From Chamaecrista fasciculata (lineage: Eukaryota; Streptophyta; Magnoliopsida; Fabales; Fabaceae): a stretch of DNA of 64,000 nt. Where the stretch lies: positions 114,169 through 178,168 of the forward strand of contig QANZ01041933.1 in NCBI GenBank assembly GCA_003254925.1. The letters are read 5' to 3'. Shown here piece by piece: positions 21,402-35,700 of this stretch. Below the pieces are notes generated by a model, which ran no database searches, had not been told where the DNA came from, and worked only from the letters and a program-made list of their open reading frames with translations. Position numbers and translations under genes: made by a program. Within the stretch, counting starts at the first letter, position 1. Each line of letters begins with the position of its first letter.

Positions 21402-24400
21402 GGTTCTAGATGTATACCCATAAGTTCATTGCCCTAAATGTTTCAGAACTTTCATATTCGTCATAAATGTTTTCATAGTTCATTTTCGTTTCAAAATACT
21501 AAACATGGTCATATGTCACTCATTTCAAGTTTGAATGTGACGAGTCGAGAGCTATGAGTTGCTTTTGGCGAATACTCTCTCTATCCAGTTGGGATTTGTG
21601 AGATTCCAGAATTTAGAATTTAGTTTTTTGGGTTTAGAGAAAGAAATATAGAATATGTGGTTTCTAGAAATTTAAGATAGACTTTTAAACTAGTTTTAGA
21701 CAAGTATTAAAAGTTTTAGTCTAGAATTTTTAGAAATTAGCAATCCCGGTAGTTTAGAATTTTAATTGTTATACTTGAGTTCTCCATATTTTATTGGGTT
21801 TGTGGTAAAAGTTTGGAAGCAAACGAAGTTTAAAATTTTATCTTACCTTTTATTTTGATACTATGATAGAACACGTTCGAGTAAGAACTGAAAGATGTTA
21901 GAGATAAAATTTTCAAAAACAAATTATATATTTGAAATCTACTCTCATTTAACAATAAAAATTTTGTCAAGAAATTTTATTTCTAAAATCTTGAGTTTTT
22001 GGAACTTTTTTAAAAAGACTTAAATGATTTTGAGCTTTTTCATAAATATCAATTCTTGTGTCACTGCAACTTAATAGCAAATGAACTCCCCCAAGTTTGA
22101 TAAATTTCAAAAGGACCCCACCACTCCATAAAACACACCCACGACCCTAGCTTTCTTTCTCATTCATGTTGGCGCATCTTGGTACTTCTTCCTCTCCTCA
22201 AAGTTCGGCCACCACTACCTCCACCTAGACAAGCTCGCTGGTCAGCCTCCAGCCAGACTGGAGCTTCAGCAGCCGCCCTACACGGTTGTGCCGCCACCAC
22301 TCAGCTTTCTTCCTCCCTTGGTAACTTTTTTCCCCTTTCACTCTCATTTTCGTCTTCCTTTGATCACGCAGAATTTTTGCTGGTTTAAACTTGGTAAACG
22401 TGAATCTATGAGCATATTTTGAACCTATTCCAACTCGTGATTCATTCCTTGGTTGATTGCAAACCCCACCTCCATAGTTCTTGAGTTTTTCTAGGCAATT
22501 TTAATCTCAAGATTTTGTCCCTCCTCTAATTGGGTTCGATTTTTGCTGTTATAATCTGATCTTTTTGTTACCAATTAGTGATTAAGGATGCATTTTAACA
22601 TCCCCAAAATTTAGTTTCTTGCATGACTCAAGTTTCATCAATTTCTTAAACCCGATAGAATTCTATGGCATACTTTAAATTGGGGTTTTTCCAAATCCTC
22701 CATGTTTCTTGAAGCACTTAGCTATAGTAAACTATTTTGATGATAATAATTAATTCTACATTATTGGATTGATACTTGGTTTTACTTTCACAAAGTTTTG
22801 GACCTGGCAAAGTTTAAAGTACACTTGAAATTTGAAAACTAACTCTTCCATTGATAGTTCCTTAAAATTTGGGAATCTCGGGTACTTTTGGATACAAGTC
22901 TTCACATTTTAAATATTTTGTTGATGGTGGTGAGTGATCGAATTGGAATTGAATTACCTTGATATAATTGATATTTTTTTTTGGATGACTGGTTGTGTAT
23001 GGTGTTCTCCTCGGCTGCGGGAGGAAATGATTATTTGTATATCTCCCCAATCAAGGGTTGAGGCCGATGGATTTTCGAATTTGAGTAAAATTTCTTTACT
23101 GTGGAATCTTGATTGCACAATACTAGCTAGTTAAATTATTTATAATGATGATGTAGGAGAGGATGATTTTGATTATTTGGAATTCTAAAGTTGACCTTGA
23201 CTGGTGTTTAGATGACTTTGTTGTCATTTTTATATCTTTGTAACTCGATTGATTTTCTTTACAGGGTTATTGATGTTATTGATCTTTATTTGAACTTTTT
23301 GATATTCCTTAATGTGCGCTTACTTCTTGTGAATTTTTTTATTGATTTCTCTAAGTGATGAATAACTTATGTTATGTTTATCTTAACAATTGAATGATGA
23401 ATTAATGTTTGATTAGTGATTTTTAAAATTACTTGTATTTGATCTTAAGTTTCTTGGTCGAGCTAACTATGTGAAAACTACGGAATTTTGGTTGTGCATC
23501 TTATTTGTTCACTTAAGAGGTTAATTGATGTTGGTGATGGTATTTAAGTTTTATCCAAGTGTTGTATGTCCTTGGTTAACTAAATTTGATTGTGCCTATG
23601 TGTTGTGTTTGTGTTTGTATTTGCTATTGTTTGTGTTGCTGTTTTTGATTGTGATTATGTTTGTGTTTGTGTATGTGCTTACTCTCTCATAGTACTCGTT
23701 GTGATATTGATAAAAAAGTCTTTACTTGCTTTGGTGTGTCCTTTACCATCGATTGCTTTTGAAATGAATGAGATAATACTATGTGCTCCCATAAGGGTTG
23801 ATGTGACGCTTTATGCGCTCCCCGATGGATTGAGGTGATGATGTGTGCTCCCCTACGGGTTGAGGTGATGCTAATGCGCTCTCCGATGGGTTGAGGTGAA
23901 TAAGTGATGGTGCTCTTCATGCATGAGTAGAGGAAGAATTGAAATATCGATAATATATTTACTTGTAACTGAGCAGTGAAAATATTGATGACTCTTTGTT
24001 TGCATTGGAATATTATTGTCTATGAATTGATGGTTTTGTTATATTAAATACTAACACTAGTGACATTAAAGGTGGTTGTTATCCTTGGTGGTTGTGATGA
24101 CATCAATTGAATTATTATTGTGTTGTTGGCTACTCTACAGGCTGATTCTATTGATGTAATTGTCATTCGGTATTCATGATTTTATATAAATTCATTTTTG
24201 AACAAAACGAGATTTCACTTCAATTTGGCATTTCATATAATCATTTCTTTTTAATAGGTTACTTTTGTTTAAAATAACTTATCCAAGGCTTGATTTCTAT
24301 TGTTTATACAAGTATGATTGGAAAGATATTTATATTCCTAACATCATGATATTTTAGTTAGTTTTTTTTAAATCACTAATGAGTCCTTCTTTCACTCAAT

Positions 24401-25938
24401 GATCCTAAAGAGCTTAATTGTAAAATCGTTATGTACTATGCCTCTTGGAACGATTTAAATATTTCATCGTATCAAACTTTTGATTCTTGAAAAGAGTTTT
24501 GAAAGCTGATTTCGTAACTTGATCTCATTCCCAAACTTTACTTTAACAAAACTTGAAAACTCATTTTTTCACCTTTATTAAACTTTATTTTCTTCTTAAA
24601 TGAATCTTCGACGTATGTTTTTCTTTAAACTTCCTTAGTGCCATAAGGTTTTATTAAATCTATAGTTCTTATATTTTAATTTCTTTTAAGGGTTCACTAG
24701 CTGCCTCTAGTTGTTCAAGTCTTGTTATTTGATTTATGTTTTAATCGCTGCATATGTTGGATTATTTAGTTAAATGGATGTTATTATAAATTATTTATTG
24801 TTGATGGATGTTGGCCTTGGTGACCCCTCCTCTAACGTGTTGGTGTCCTACACCACGATTGGGATGGGTAGCCGGTCATTGAGTTTTGACTCACCCCCCG
24901 TTTAAATTTTCTAAATATAGGTTCAGGTCAAGTCACTATTTTAGCTCTAGTTGGAAGTAAATCAAGAGCCCATGTCATCGCTCGTGTGGGTCTTTCTTTC
25001 TTTGTTAGAATTGTGTTAAGTTCTAGATTGTCGGCTCCACTAGTACTTAGGAGTGGATTCAGGGGACGTATTCAGTTATTTTATTATTTTGTGCAACTCG
25101 CTTATGTGAGAGATTGATTAATTGTGTATTTTGTTTGGTTACTTTGAAATGGTATTTACTCTAGGTTTATAATGATTGAGTATTGTGGAGGATATATGTT
25201 GTGATTTATCGTGATTATGTTATGAATGATTGATATGATTGTTTGTGGGTAAGCTTACGGCATGGTCTAGGTCCATGTCTCTGCTGGTCACGTGCTCCCA
25301 GTTAGGCGGGTCGTGGCAGGATTGTTAACAAACAAGGTTGAATCAAATCCCGAAAGTGGGCTGCTTGTTTCATGGTTAAACAAGTGAAGTTGATTGTATC
25401 TCTCTCAATTCAAATTCGAATGCAACGACTTCGGAGCTATGTGTTATTCTTAATGAGTCTTTAATTTTTTGCCTAGTTGGGACTAGATTGTCAGCAAATG
25501 ATGGTAAATAAGGCAGAGAAGTTTGTTTAGGACCAAAAAGTAAAAATTTATGAAGAATTGGTCTTAAATAGTGTATGAGGACCTAATTTGCTGACCATCC
25601 TAACTAGGGAGAAAAATGATTCATTAAGAGTAACATGTAGCTCTGCAACTTCGCTTGGTTGACCGTAGAACGAGCGGCCCACATTCGGGACTCGATTTCA
25701 CCTAGTTTGTTGATGACTCCAATTGGATAGAGAAAGTATTCGTTAAAAGTAATTCATAACTCGTAACTTTGGATTCTTTGCATTCGAATTTGAAACGAGA
25801 GAGATATGATTACATTCAATAGTTTTAGACTAAATTGAATAACTACAGAAACATTTAGGACCAATATGAAACTTTAGAAACATTTAAGACCAAAATGAAC
25901 TTAGGGGTATACATTTAGGATCAATTTGAACATTCGAC
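21402..25938. mobile_element. TIR element split by a solo LTR
   Basis: The left arm 21402-21596 and the right arm 25324-25938 are inverted relatives: 'tcaaattggttctagatgtataccc' against its inverse near 25900, and both have 'cgaatactctctctatcca'-type blocks. Removing the LTR at 21597-25318 and one TSD copy restores a continuous element of about 810 bp, the size of the related element at 56595-57420. Confidence 0.75.
21597..25318. mobile_element. solo LTR, 3.7 kb, Ty3/gypsy (Tekay/Del-like)
   Basis: Starts TGTGAGATTCC and ends GGGTCGTGGCA, flanked by perfect 5-bp direct repeats ggatt (21592-21596 and 25319-25323). Internal blocks such as 'gttggtgtcctacaccacgattggg', 'gagttttgactcac' and 'gtgggtaagcttacggcatgg' are familiar from long LTRs of plant chromovirus-like gypsy elements. 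There is no internal region, PBS or polypurine tract, so this is what unequal recombination between two LTRs leaves behind. Open frames inside (22179-22388, 23590-23838) belong to the LTR. A gtttgtgt-rich low-complexity patch lies at 23590-23690. Confidence 0.85.
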
Positions 25939-26766
25939 CTTTTCCCTTTTAACTTTATCATGTTTTTAAATTTTAGCGATCTCTATACATTGTCGTTCTT
26001 TATTCAAGATTCATTATTTGAATATCCAATTAATCTTTTCTCTTTATCATTTTCTATATTTTTAATGTTTGTTAGTTAAATAATATACTAGTTTTTGTTG
26101 GAATTGCTGCTAAATACTTTAATTTAATATCAATCATAATTGAAATAATTATAATGTTATTATTGAGAACTTCATATTTAAACTCATTCCACCCATCCCC
26201 ATTAATGATATTGTAATATCCAAACAATGAGATATGATTTACCATCAATTTTATTATTAAACTCCCAATCAATGCAATGGTCTATCCAACTCACCCTATC
26301 CCTTCTCACCCCACTAATGACCACCCCACCCCACCCCATTCTTTTTTTTCATTCAAGCCCTTAGACTCTTGAAAATGGGTTTAAAAGTGTTTAAGGATTA
26401 TGTTTCGATTGCCTTTTGTTTCGGAAGTGTTATAGGAATTTTAGACATGTTTAGGCATTTGAGGGTGTTAAAATATGTTAGGACTTCGAATCCTGTTTCC
26501 CTATACAGTAACATTTTGTTGCTTAGACTTGGAGTTCGTGGTAGATTATTGATTCCAATAACTCACTTTAGAAATTGTTTAGGATCTAATTAATGTTATT
26601 TCGATTCCAAGTTTTTCCTATTCTTTTATTTCTGACAGAATTTAGAGCATTGATGATTGATGTGTAGAAGCCTTCCTCTTTTATGTCTTCCTGACTTAGA
26701 GGATTTTGCCTTGTGCATTGAATCTGAGTGCTTACTCTTTTGGGGTCTAATTGTTTCTCTGTAGCA
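25939..26766. other. putative SYF2 leader intron, 3' part
   Basis: No gene seen. AT-rich sequence with a ccccacccc patch at 26282-26338 and a T-rich run leading into the acceptor tctctgtagcag at 26756-26767. Confidence 0.4.
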
Positions 26767-26796
26767 GGTCTTAGGGAACTTCTACTTTTGTGAACA

Positions 26797-29700
26797 ATGT
26801 CTGAGGAGCGAGCTGTACACCCTGATTGTCGAAATGCCACTAATCCTTTCCATGAATGTAGTGATTACTGCTTCAAAGTAATTGCTGAAGCCAAAACTAA
26901 GATGCAACCAAAGGAATCAGGTATTTTCTTTTACTCTTTAAAAAAGATGATTTACAATCTTTAGCAGTGATGACATTTGATAGGCTGCAGTTCATTTACT
27001 TGTGATGAATCAGGTCCTGCCCTAGGGCCTTACTTGGTTCTTGGAGAGGAATCTTTTGGAAAGTTTCTTGCAAAACAATGAATCACAGGGGAGGGTGAAG
27101 TAGTTATAGAGTAATAATCTGAGAATATGAGAGAACGTATCTTTGTTAGGGTTTTTCCTGTGTATTTGTATTCAGTTAGGGAATTACTGTAAGGAATCTC
27201 TTGATTATGGGAGAGGGATTGTTGGGAGATCTCTGTGAGGAATTCCCATTTTATGAGAGGTATTTTCATCTCCCATTAATGCCTAGATTGTTGGGGCTTC
27301 AACCATCAATGCTCGAGTTTATGGGTGGTTTAATGTTGCTTTAATGGTGTCTTTAATTATATAGTTGATTACTTGCATTGTTTGTTGGTTAGGCGCCTTC
27401 CTTGATGAAGACGCATACTTTTGTGGCTTTGAAGGTGCTTTTGTAGGTGATGGCATCCTTTCTTGAGTTGTGGTCTTGAGGTCTATTATCACCAGACCCT
27501 CTTAAAGAGGCGTTTATATCTCCACTAGATGTGTCCCCTCTAGCATTTGGCCGGCTTCTATCGTGGCGTTGTAGGTTTCCTCTGGGAGGTATGCACCTTA
27601 ATTGTGTGGGCTTTCTGCTTGCTTGAGTGCAGGCTGCAGCCAATGGTGTCTTTGGGAAATTATCTTCTAAAGGTGGTAGTGTGGTTGTTTTTTGGCATTG
27701 TGGTTCGACTTCCATGGGGTTCTAGTTGTCCTCGGTAACTATCCGTACGTCATTTCAGCTGATGCATGCTTTTTTGGTTGTGGGTAGGAAGCTCACACGT
27801 GGCAGGCCTTGGTTGGTTGGTCAGTTTTTTCATTTTGGCATCTGTTTCTCGAGAACCGAAGAGTCAACAGATTTGAACTTGTTCATCTTCTTCCTTTCTT
27901 CTTCCTACTTTACCTTCTCATTTCCACCTCCATCTCTCTATGCTTTTTCTGCGTTTTCCTCCAAATCTTTGTGTTTGTTCCTTGTTTCGTCCCTCCGTGG
28001 TGATTGTGGAGGTTTGGGTACTCGTTGTTCTATCATTCTATTTATCGGTGAGTCCTTATTTTCTTCTTTGTTGGTTTTTGTTTTGCCATTTCACTGGATT
28101 GGGTATTTCATTGTTTAGCTTTAATGGCAAGCTCTTATTGGATGTGCTAGGGTGTGATTTCTTGTTGAAATTTCTCGCCAGAGCTTTTTTGTTTCATCGT
28201 TATCATTTCTATCACAGAAGATGTCGGATCTAGGTAACCCTATATCCTTGTCTTCATCTTCCTCTACATCGTCTCTTTCTTCTGGTTTTGTGGGGAATAG
28301 GTTCAAGGGCCAATCGCCGCCGCTCACCGTCGTGTACCCTAATGACCCCTTCGTTCCCGGTGGAGTTTACGGTGGTTTTGCTTGCGATTGACAAAAGATT
28401 TTACAGTCTTTGAGCCGTAGTTATCATGTTCCTTCAGATGCAGCTTTGTCTTTGAACCAAGGGTGGCATGTGGAGGCTGCTTCATCTTTGAGAGCCAGAG
28501 GTTGTATTGTGGGTGCTTCTTCATCTCACGGTGGTCGGCTTGAGGCAGTTGAAGCTTAGGCAGTTTCTGGTCCTTCCCTTATGGACAGGGAAATGGCTTC
28601 GATACCCGAGGGTGTGGTGGTAGACCTTGAGGGTGCCCGAGACCCTAAAAGTAGGATGTCGCCTGAAGAAGAGCATCTGAATGTTGTGGCTGCTTTGGAG
28701 AGGTCGCCTCTTGGCAATATTGTGCCATGGGCGAGGATTGGGAATGGCAAACCGAGGCAAGTAATTGCGTGAGGAGAGGTTGATTTTGAGAAGTTTCCTG
28801 AATGGCTCCTAGCTTGTGGTCATCCATTAGGGTGGCCTTCTTTGGCTTGCGGGAGTAGGCTCGAGTGCACTTATGGGGAAAGCGATGAGTTGATCATGTC
28901 TCGTAAAGTGGATTGGCGTTGGCAGATTCTAGACGCCGCCCTTTCGGCGCTCGTTAGTCGAGATATTGATGCAACTCTTGGTGGATTTCAAACGCGTTAT
29001 GTGGGAGAGGACCAAATCCGGAAGTTGAACCTTGATTTGATGCTGAGTGTTTATTGATGGAGTATGACAATGAGTTCCCTTATCATAGTGTCGAGATGGG
29101 CGTCCTTAATCTTTTGAATGTTTGTCCGACGCATTTGAGTGCCAATGCGTGGCGTATTTTGAAGGTGTTCTCATTAAATGTCAAAAAGAGGATGTGGCGC
29201 CTACAATTCGACTGTTCTTTTTCTTCTACTCTTAATGGCCTAACAATGGCTTTGTATCGCTGCATCGTTGTTAAAACCGCCCGCAACTTTTATAGCATTG
29301 TCAAGTAAGACGAAGAGCTGGAATGAGAAGTTTGTTTTTATCAAGGGGAGCAAAGAAGTTGGCCCATGGTGGATAAGAGACACAGATGATCGTCCCCTTT
29401 TTCCATTATTTTGGCAGCGTCCTTGTATTGGCGTCCTTGAGTGCGACTGGGACGATCACTCTTTGGACGAACCACATGCAGTATTGTCGTTGGCAGCCTT
29501 AGAACCTATGGACCCTTAGGGGATGCTCTTTTATCACCGTATGGTTCTTTATAAGAGATTGTCCTAACATTATGTTGGACGACGCCCCATTGATGTTGAT
29601 GTGCCAAATCCATTCTGGCAGTTCTAGTGCTGTCATTTTGGCGATGAAGTCGGCCAGGACTTAGTTTTTGATCGCTTTTCTTGGTTCATACATGATCCTC

Positions 29701-32700
29701 TAAGGAAAACAATGTTAATTTGTCTTTTGCATGAAAAAATCTGCGGGCTTTTCTTTAATTGCCCAATTTGCTTTATAAGTTTGTCTTTTTATTAGATTAG
29801 TTAGTATTTTCTCTATCACCATAATTAAATATGCAGACAACAACTATAGAAAATGTTAATTTCAGTTTTCAACTTTAAACCTGAGAATTGCAGAACTGTC
29901 TATGATATTGTATTATTTGTTTTAACCCTGTTAAGTATATCTTTTCTTATTAAGTCTTCATTCATATCTATCAGAAGTTACACTAGCCAGTTGTGACAGC
30001 AAGAAAGCTGCCCTAGCCTCAGATAACTTGTATCCGGATGAGGACATACATGATGAAAGAGCCAAATTCAATGAAGAGCATTCTGATAGTGATCATGACC
30101 ATGCAGCAGCAGAAAACATTGAAGATAACCCAAATCTTTCTAAGAGACAGAAAAAGTGGATGGAGTTGAGGACTAAGATGGTAAACTCTTGAAAATCCTG
30201 TTCTCTAAAAAAATCTTTTGATATCAAGAAAAATTAACATCTGTGTTTTGCAGCAAGAAGCAAAAAAGAGTAATCAAGTTGAAATAGCTGCTGAAAGAAA
30301 GAGGATGGAAGCTCCCACAGAGTCTAGGAGTATTTCTAAACAGAAGTGGCTTGAGGAAAGGAAGAAAAAAATTGGAAAACTTTTAGATGCTAATGGTTTG
30401 GATATGACAAAGGCTTATATGCTTGACACACAAGAGTCAGCGGAAGTTAAATACAAGAAATGGGACAAGGATCCTGCACCATTTGGCTGGGATGGTATGT
30501 TTTATCTTTTCTCAAGAAATAAGTTTGCATGGTTAATATGTTCTTGTTGGCATGGTTATTTCTTTCCTTGTATGAGCTTCTGTAACATCTTTTTGGGCTC
30601 GCAGCTGTGAGGCTTTAAAACCTGATATATGCTAAACTGGTAAATCCAGAGCCTTCAAGGTTGTTTGTTGCTTTTATTTGTTTACCATTACTTGGGCTGG
30701 ATATATAAAACTGTCCGTGTTTGCTTTTATATGTTTTATCTATATTGAATATTATTTTGAAAAAGTCAAAGAGACAGATTGCCACTTTACCTCAGCGCAC
30801 TCCACTTAACCTCAACTAATTATTCTCTTTTCTTTGAGATTGTGATTTAATATCTTCATTGGGAATGACAGATGTTATATCTAAATTAAGTCGCTAATTG
30901 AAGATTAGGGTACTCCTTTCATAAAGACAATCTTGAAATTTTTTTTATTTTTAGTTTTTGGTCTGAATCTTGAAATTAATATAGTAAGAAGCTGAAAACT
31001 GATTAGGCCCAACCAATCCAAACTAGATCAAACTTTGAATGGGTTTGGTTTTTGTTAGATTGATAGAATATCTGATTAATATCTGTAATTATTCTAGGAT
31101 TAATATTAGGGATTGTGATTAGTAATTAGCTATAATCTCTCCTGTAATTACTTCTTTTTTGTTTTCCTTCCTAGAATAGATTCATTACTCACTTGTATAA
31201 ATACCTTCACATACATGAGATCAATAACACATTATTTCCAGACAATATTTGTCATGGTATCAGAGCCATAGAGCTCTATTTCCGCTGCTGTGTTCTTTTT
31301 ACCTTCTAGGTCAGATATATTTTTTTTTTCAGAGGCAGTGACTTCACCCTAGTCACTAAGCCCGCCCATTTTTCTGACCTGCTTTCGCCCAAAACACCCT
31401 TGGGCTTTGCTCGGAATAGTCCGATCGGCATTCACCGGTGACCGGCAACCCAGATTCGCCTCCACGCGCCGCCTCAGCAGATCAGCTCGTCGCCCACGCG
31501 CCGGCGCGTGAGAGAGCGTGCGCAGCCATTTTTTCGCCGCCGCCACTTCCGGTCTACTTTCCGGCGTATTTCCGGCCATTTCCGACCATCACCCAAAGTT
31601 TTCAGCCGCTTGTGGTGGTTTCGGTTACTTGAGGGTGCTCCTTTGTTTGGCTCTTCACTAGGTTGAGCATTTGATAGTTTCTTTGGTAGTGCAACAATTT
31701 GGGAGCTTAGACTATGTCGTCTTCATTTGCTACCCGCGACACTGCTGGAGTCAACTTGACCAGTGAGGAATTAGAGAAATTGAGGAGTTTGTTGGACACT
31801 CTAGCACCATCTCCTAATATAGGTAATTGCCCTATGGTGTTGTCAGGTATATCCTCTCAACCTTCTCAACCTTCTCCTTCTGTTTTAAATGTTTCGGATA
31901 AAGTTCCCTGTGATTCCTAGATCATTGATTCAGGGGCTTCTGATCATATGACCAACTCCCCTCATAAATTCGTTTCTTATACCCCATGTCCTAGCACTCG
32001 AAAAATTACCTTAGCTGATGGGTCAGATACTACTGTAGCTGGACTAGGAAATGTTTTCTTAAATGATCATATCACTCTTAAAGGTGTTCTTCATGTTCCA
32101 AAGCTTTGTTCTAGCCTTATCTCTGTTCATAAGCTTACAGCTGACTCTAAGTGTAGTGCAATTTTTCACCCTACCCATTGTGTTTTTCAGGAACAGGGAA
32201 CGAAGAGGATGATTGGGCATGCTAAGGAGCAAGATGGTTTATATTATCTTGAAACTTGTAATAAGGACCGTAGAGTTCAAAGTTTGTCATCCCATTCGTT
32301 CCATAGCCTTTCCCTTAAAACCCATAAAGAAAAAATTTGGCTTTATCATCTCCGCCTTGGACATCCATCTTTTCACACTTTAAAAATTATGTTTCCCGAT
32401 TTGTTTGGAGGGTTAGCTGTTGAAGATTTTCATTGTGAAGTCTGTGAACTTGCTAAACATAAACGTGTTTCTTTCCCTATTAGTAATAGTAGAACTTCTG
32501 TTCCTTTCACCTTGATTCATAGTGATATATGGGGCCCATCTACTGTTTCTAATATTTCTGGAGCTCGTTGGTTTGTCTTTTTTATTGATGACTATACTCG
32601 TGTGACTTGGGTTTATTTGCTCAAACAAAAGTCTGAAGTTAGTTCTATTTTTCCTAAATTTTACAACATGGTTCACACCCAATTCGGGGTAAAGATACAA

Positions 32701-35700
32701 CGATTTCGTTCTGATAATGCGAAGGATTTTTTCAATCAATCTCTTTCGTCATTTTTTCAGCAACAAGGTATAATCCATGAATCTTCTTGTGTCTATACAC
32801 CGCAACAAAATGGAGTTGCTGAACGAAAGAATAGTCATCTTCTTTCAAGCACACGAGCTCTTTTGATTCAAAATCATGTTCCACAAAAGTTTTGGGGGGA
32901 GGCTGTTTTAATAGCAACCCACTTGATTAATAGACTTCCAACCCAAATTCTTGATCGTAAGAGTCCTATGCAAGTTCTCACTAAATCTTTTCCAAACTTC
33001 AATGCCTCAAATAATCTTGTAGCTAGAGTCTTTGGTTGTGTTGCCTTTGTTCATATTCACCTCCCTCAAAGGAGTAAGCTTGACCCTCGGGCTCTAAAGT
33101 GTGTTTTTCTTGGTTACTCATCTACTCAGAAAGGTTATAAATGTTATCATCCTCCAACTAGGCAATATTATGTGTCTGCTGATGTCACCTTTGCTGAACT
33201 TACCCCTTATTTCTGCCAGGATTCTTCTCAAAAGGATCAAGACACCTCCGAACATAACTTATTTCCTGAGTTACCTGTTTTGTGTCCTCAAATAGTGGAC
33301 TTGCCTCTACAGCCCCAACAACCTGATCAAGATCCTCCTCAAATCATTCCTGACCAAGATCCTCCTCAAATCATCCCTGAGTATGATCCCAATTTGCAGC
33401 CCAACCAAACATTGGATTCTACTCGTCCATTCAAGTTTTACTCTCGGCGAAAAGTGCCACCTCCTCCAAGTGAGCTTGTCCAATCATCGTCTTCGGAGCC
33501 CCAAAATGTTGAGGTAAATCATCCTTCTTCTTCTCCATTAGATGATTCTAATGATTCTCATCTTCCTATTGCTTTAAGGAAAAAAACAAGGACTTGCACT
33601 AAACATCCCATATCTTCATTTCTTAACTTTGCCAATCTGTCCACCACACACAAAGCTTTCTTGACTAACCTTCATAGCATTCCCATTCCCACTACTTTAT
33701 CCGAAGCATTGCAGGATGACAATTGGGTGCAGGCTATGAAGGCTGAGATGAATGCTCTTGAGAAAAACCAGACGTGGGACCTTGTTCCTTTACCAAGAGG
33801 TAAAAAACCAGTTGGTTGTAGGTGGGTCTTCACCACGAAGTACAATTCTGATGGTACTCTGGAAAGATACAAAGCTCGGCTCGTTGCCAAGGGCTACACC
33901 CAGACATATGGTGTAGATTACATGGAGACATTTGCCCCAGTCGCTAAGATGAATACTGTCAGAGTACTGTTATCCCTTGCCGCTAATTTTGGGTGGCAGT
34001 TGCACCAGTTCGATGTCAAGAATGCATTCTTACATGGAGACTTGGAAGAGGAGATTTACATGGAGATTCCTCCAGGCTTTAACCCAAGTTCTAAGCCAGG
34101 AACAGTTTGCCGTCTCAAAAAGGCCTTGTACGGGCTCAAGCAATCGCCTAGAGCATGGTTTGGGAGGTTTTCTAAAGCTATGTTGAGTATGGGGTATAAG
34201 CAGAGTCAGGGTGACCACACTTTATTTATACGCCGATCCTCTTCAGGGGGAGTGACTATTCTCTTAGTGTATGTTGATGATATTGTGATCACTGGGGATG
34301 ACATTGACAGTATTGCCTTGTTGAAAGAACAATTGGTAAAAGAATTTGAGGTTAAGGAGCTTGGGAGACTCAAATACTTTCTGGGTATTGAGGTGGCTCA
34401 CTCAAAGAGTGGGATTTTCATTTCCCAACAGAAATATGTTGTTGACTTGTTGACAGAGGCGGGTAAATTGGGTTGTAAACCAGCCTCCACTCCAATGGAG
34501 CCCAATCACCACCTATATGATGCACCTGAAGAAGGGTTGGTTGATAAAGGTTCCTATCAGAGGCTTGTGGGAAAACTCATTTATCTAGCACATACTAGAC
34601 CGGATATAGCTTATGCTGTGAGTATTGTCAGTCAGTTTATGCATAATCCGAGAGAATCCCATTTAAAGGCAGTTGATCGAATTCTTCAATACTTGAAGGG
34701 TACACCAGGGAAAGGCATTCTCTTTAAGAAAGGGGAGAGCGTGACTTTGGAAGCCTATACAGATGCAGACTATGCTGGATCACTCATTGATAGACAGTCA
34801 ACTACCGGGTATTGTACATTCGTGGGAGGGAATCTTGTAACTTGGAGAAGTAAAAAACAGAATGTGGTTGCAAGATCAAGTGCGGAAGCAGAGTTTAGAG
34901 CAATGGCACTTGGTGTGTGTGAACTTCTGTGGCTCAAGATTATCCTTGATGACTTGGGCATTACCTGGGAAGGCCCCATGAAGCTTTATTGTGACAACAA
35001 GTCAGCGATCAGTATTGCTCATAACCCAGTTCAACATGATCGCACTAAACATGTGGAGATTGATCGACATTTCATTAAAGAAAAGTTGGATAGCGGTCTC
35101 ATATGCACTCCTTACGTTCCTTCTAGTGACCAACTTGCAGATGTGCTTACCAAAGGCTTGTGTACTATCACCTTTCAGAGTCTAATCAGCAAGCTTGGCA
35201 TGGAAGATATCCATTCATCAGCTTGAGGGGGAGTGTTAGATTGATAGAATATCTGATTAATATCTGTAATTATTCTAGGATTAATATTAGGGATTGTGAT
35301 TAGTAATTAGCTATAATCTCTCCTGTAATTACTTCTTTTTTGTTTTCCTTCCTAGAATAGATTCATTACTCACTTGTATAAATACCTTCACATACATGAG
35401 ATCAATAACACATTATTTCCAGACAATATTTGTCAGTTTTGTTCAATTCAAACCACTTCAAATCAATGAATAATTGTTGATTCTTAATAATTAAATTTGA
35501 TTGGCTTCAGTTTGAATCTAGATTGGCACTGTCTCATGCCCTCATCGCACTTTGGCTGCTTTACCTTAAATTGTTCTCTTTTCTTTGACGTTGTGCTTGT
35601 ATAAGATTGAAAATAAAATTGGGAATCAGTGATGTTATTTCTAAATCAATTTGCTGTTAGACCTGCGGACTATGAAAGAAAAAAATGTGATAGAACAGGG

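Larger units (their letters stand above)
31053..35435 (+). mobile_element. complete young Ty1/copia retrotransposon
   Basis: Bounded by two 202-bp LTRs (31053-31254 and 35234-35435; TGTTAG...TTGTCA) that look identical base for base, and by a perfect 5-bp TSD gtttt (31048-31052 and 35436-35440). PBS, coding region and polypurine tract are in the right order. It is inserted in intron 3 of SYF2 in the same orientation as the gene. Identical LTRs mean a recent insertion. Gag is nearly absent and the protease is preceded by a stop codon, so it probably moved with proteins from another copy. Confidence 0.95.

Noticed and set aside
23590-23838. Val/Cys-rich frame MCLCVVFVFVFAIV
   Set aside because: Encoded by a gtttgtgt low-complexity patch inside the 3.7-kb solo LTR.
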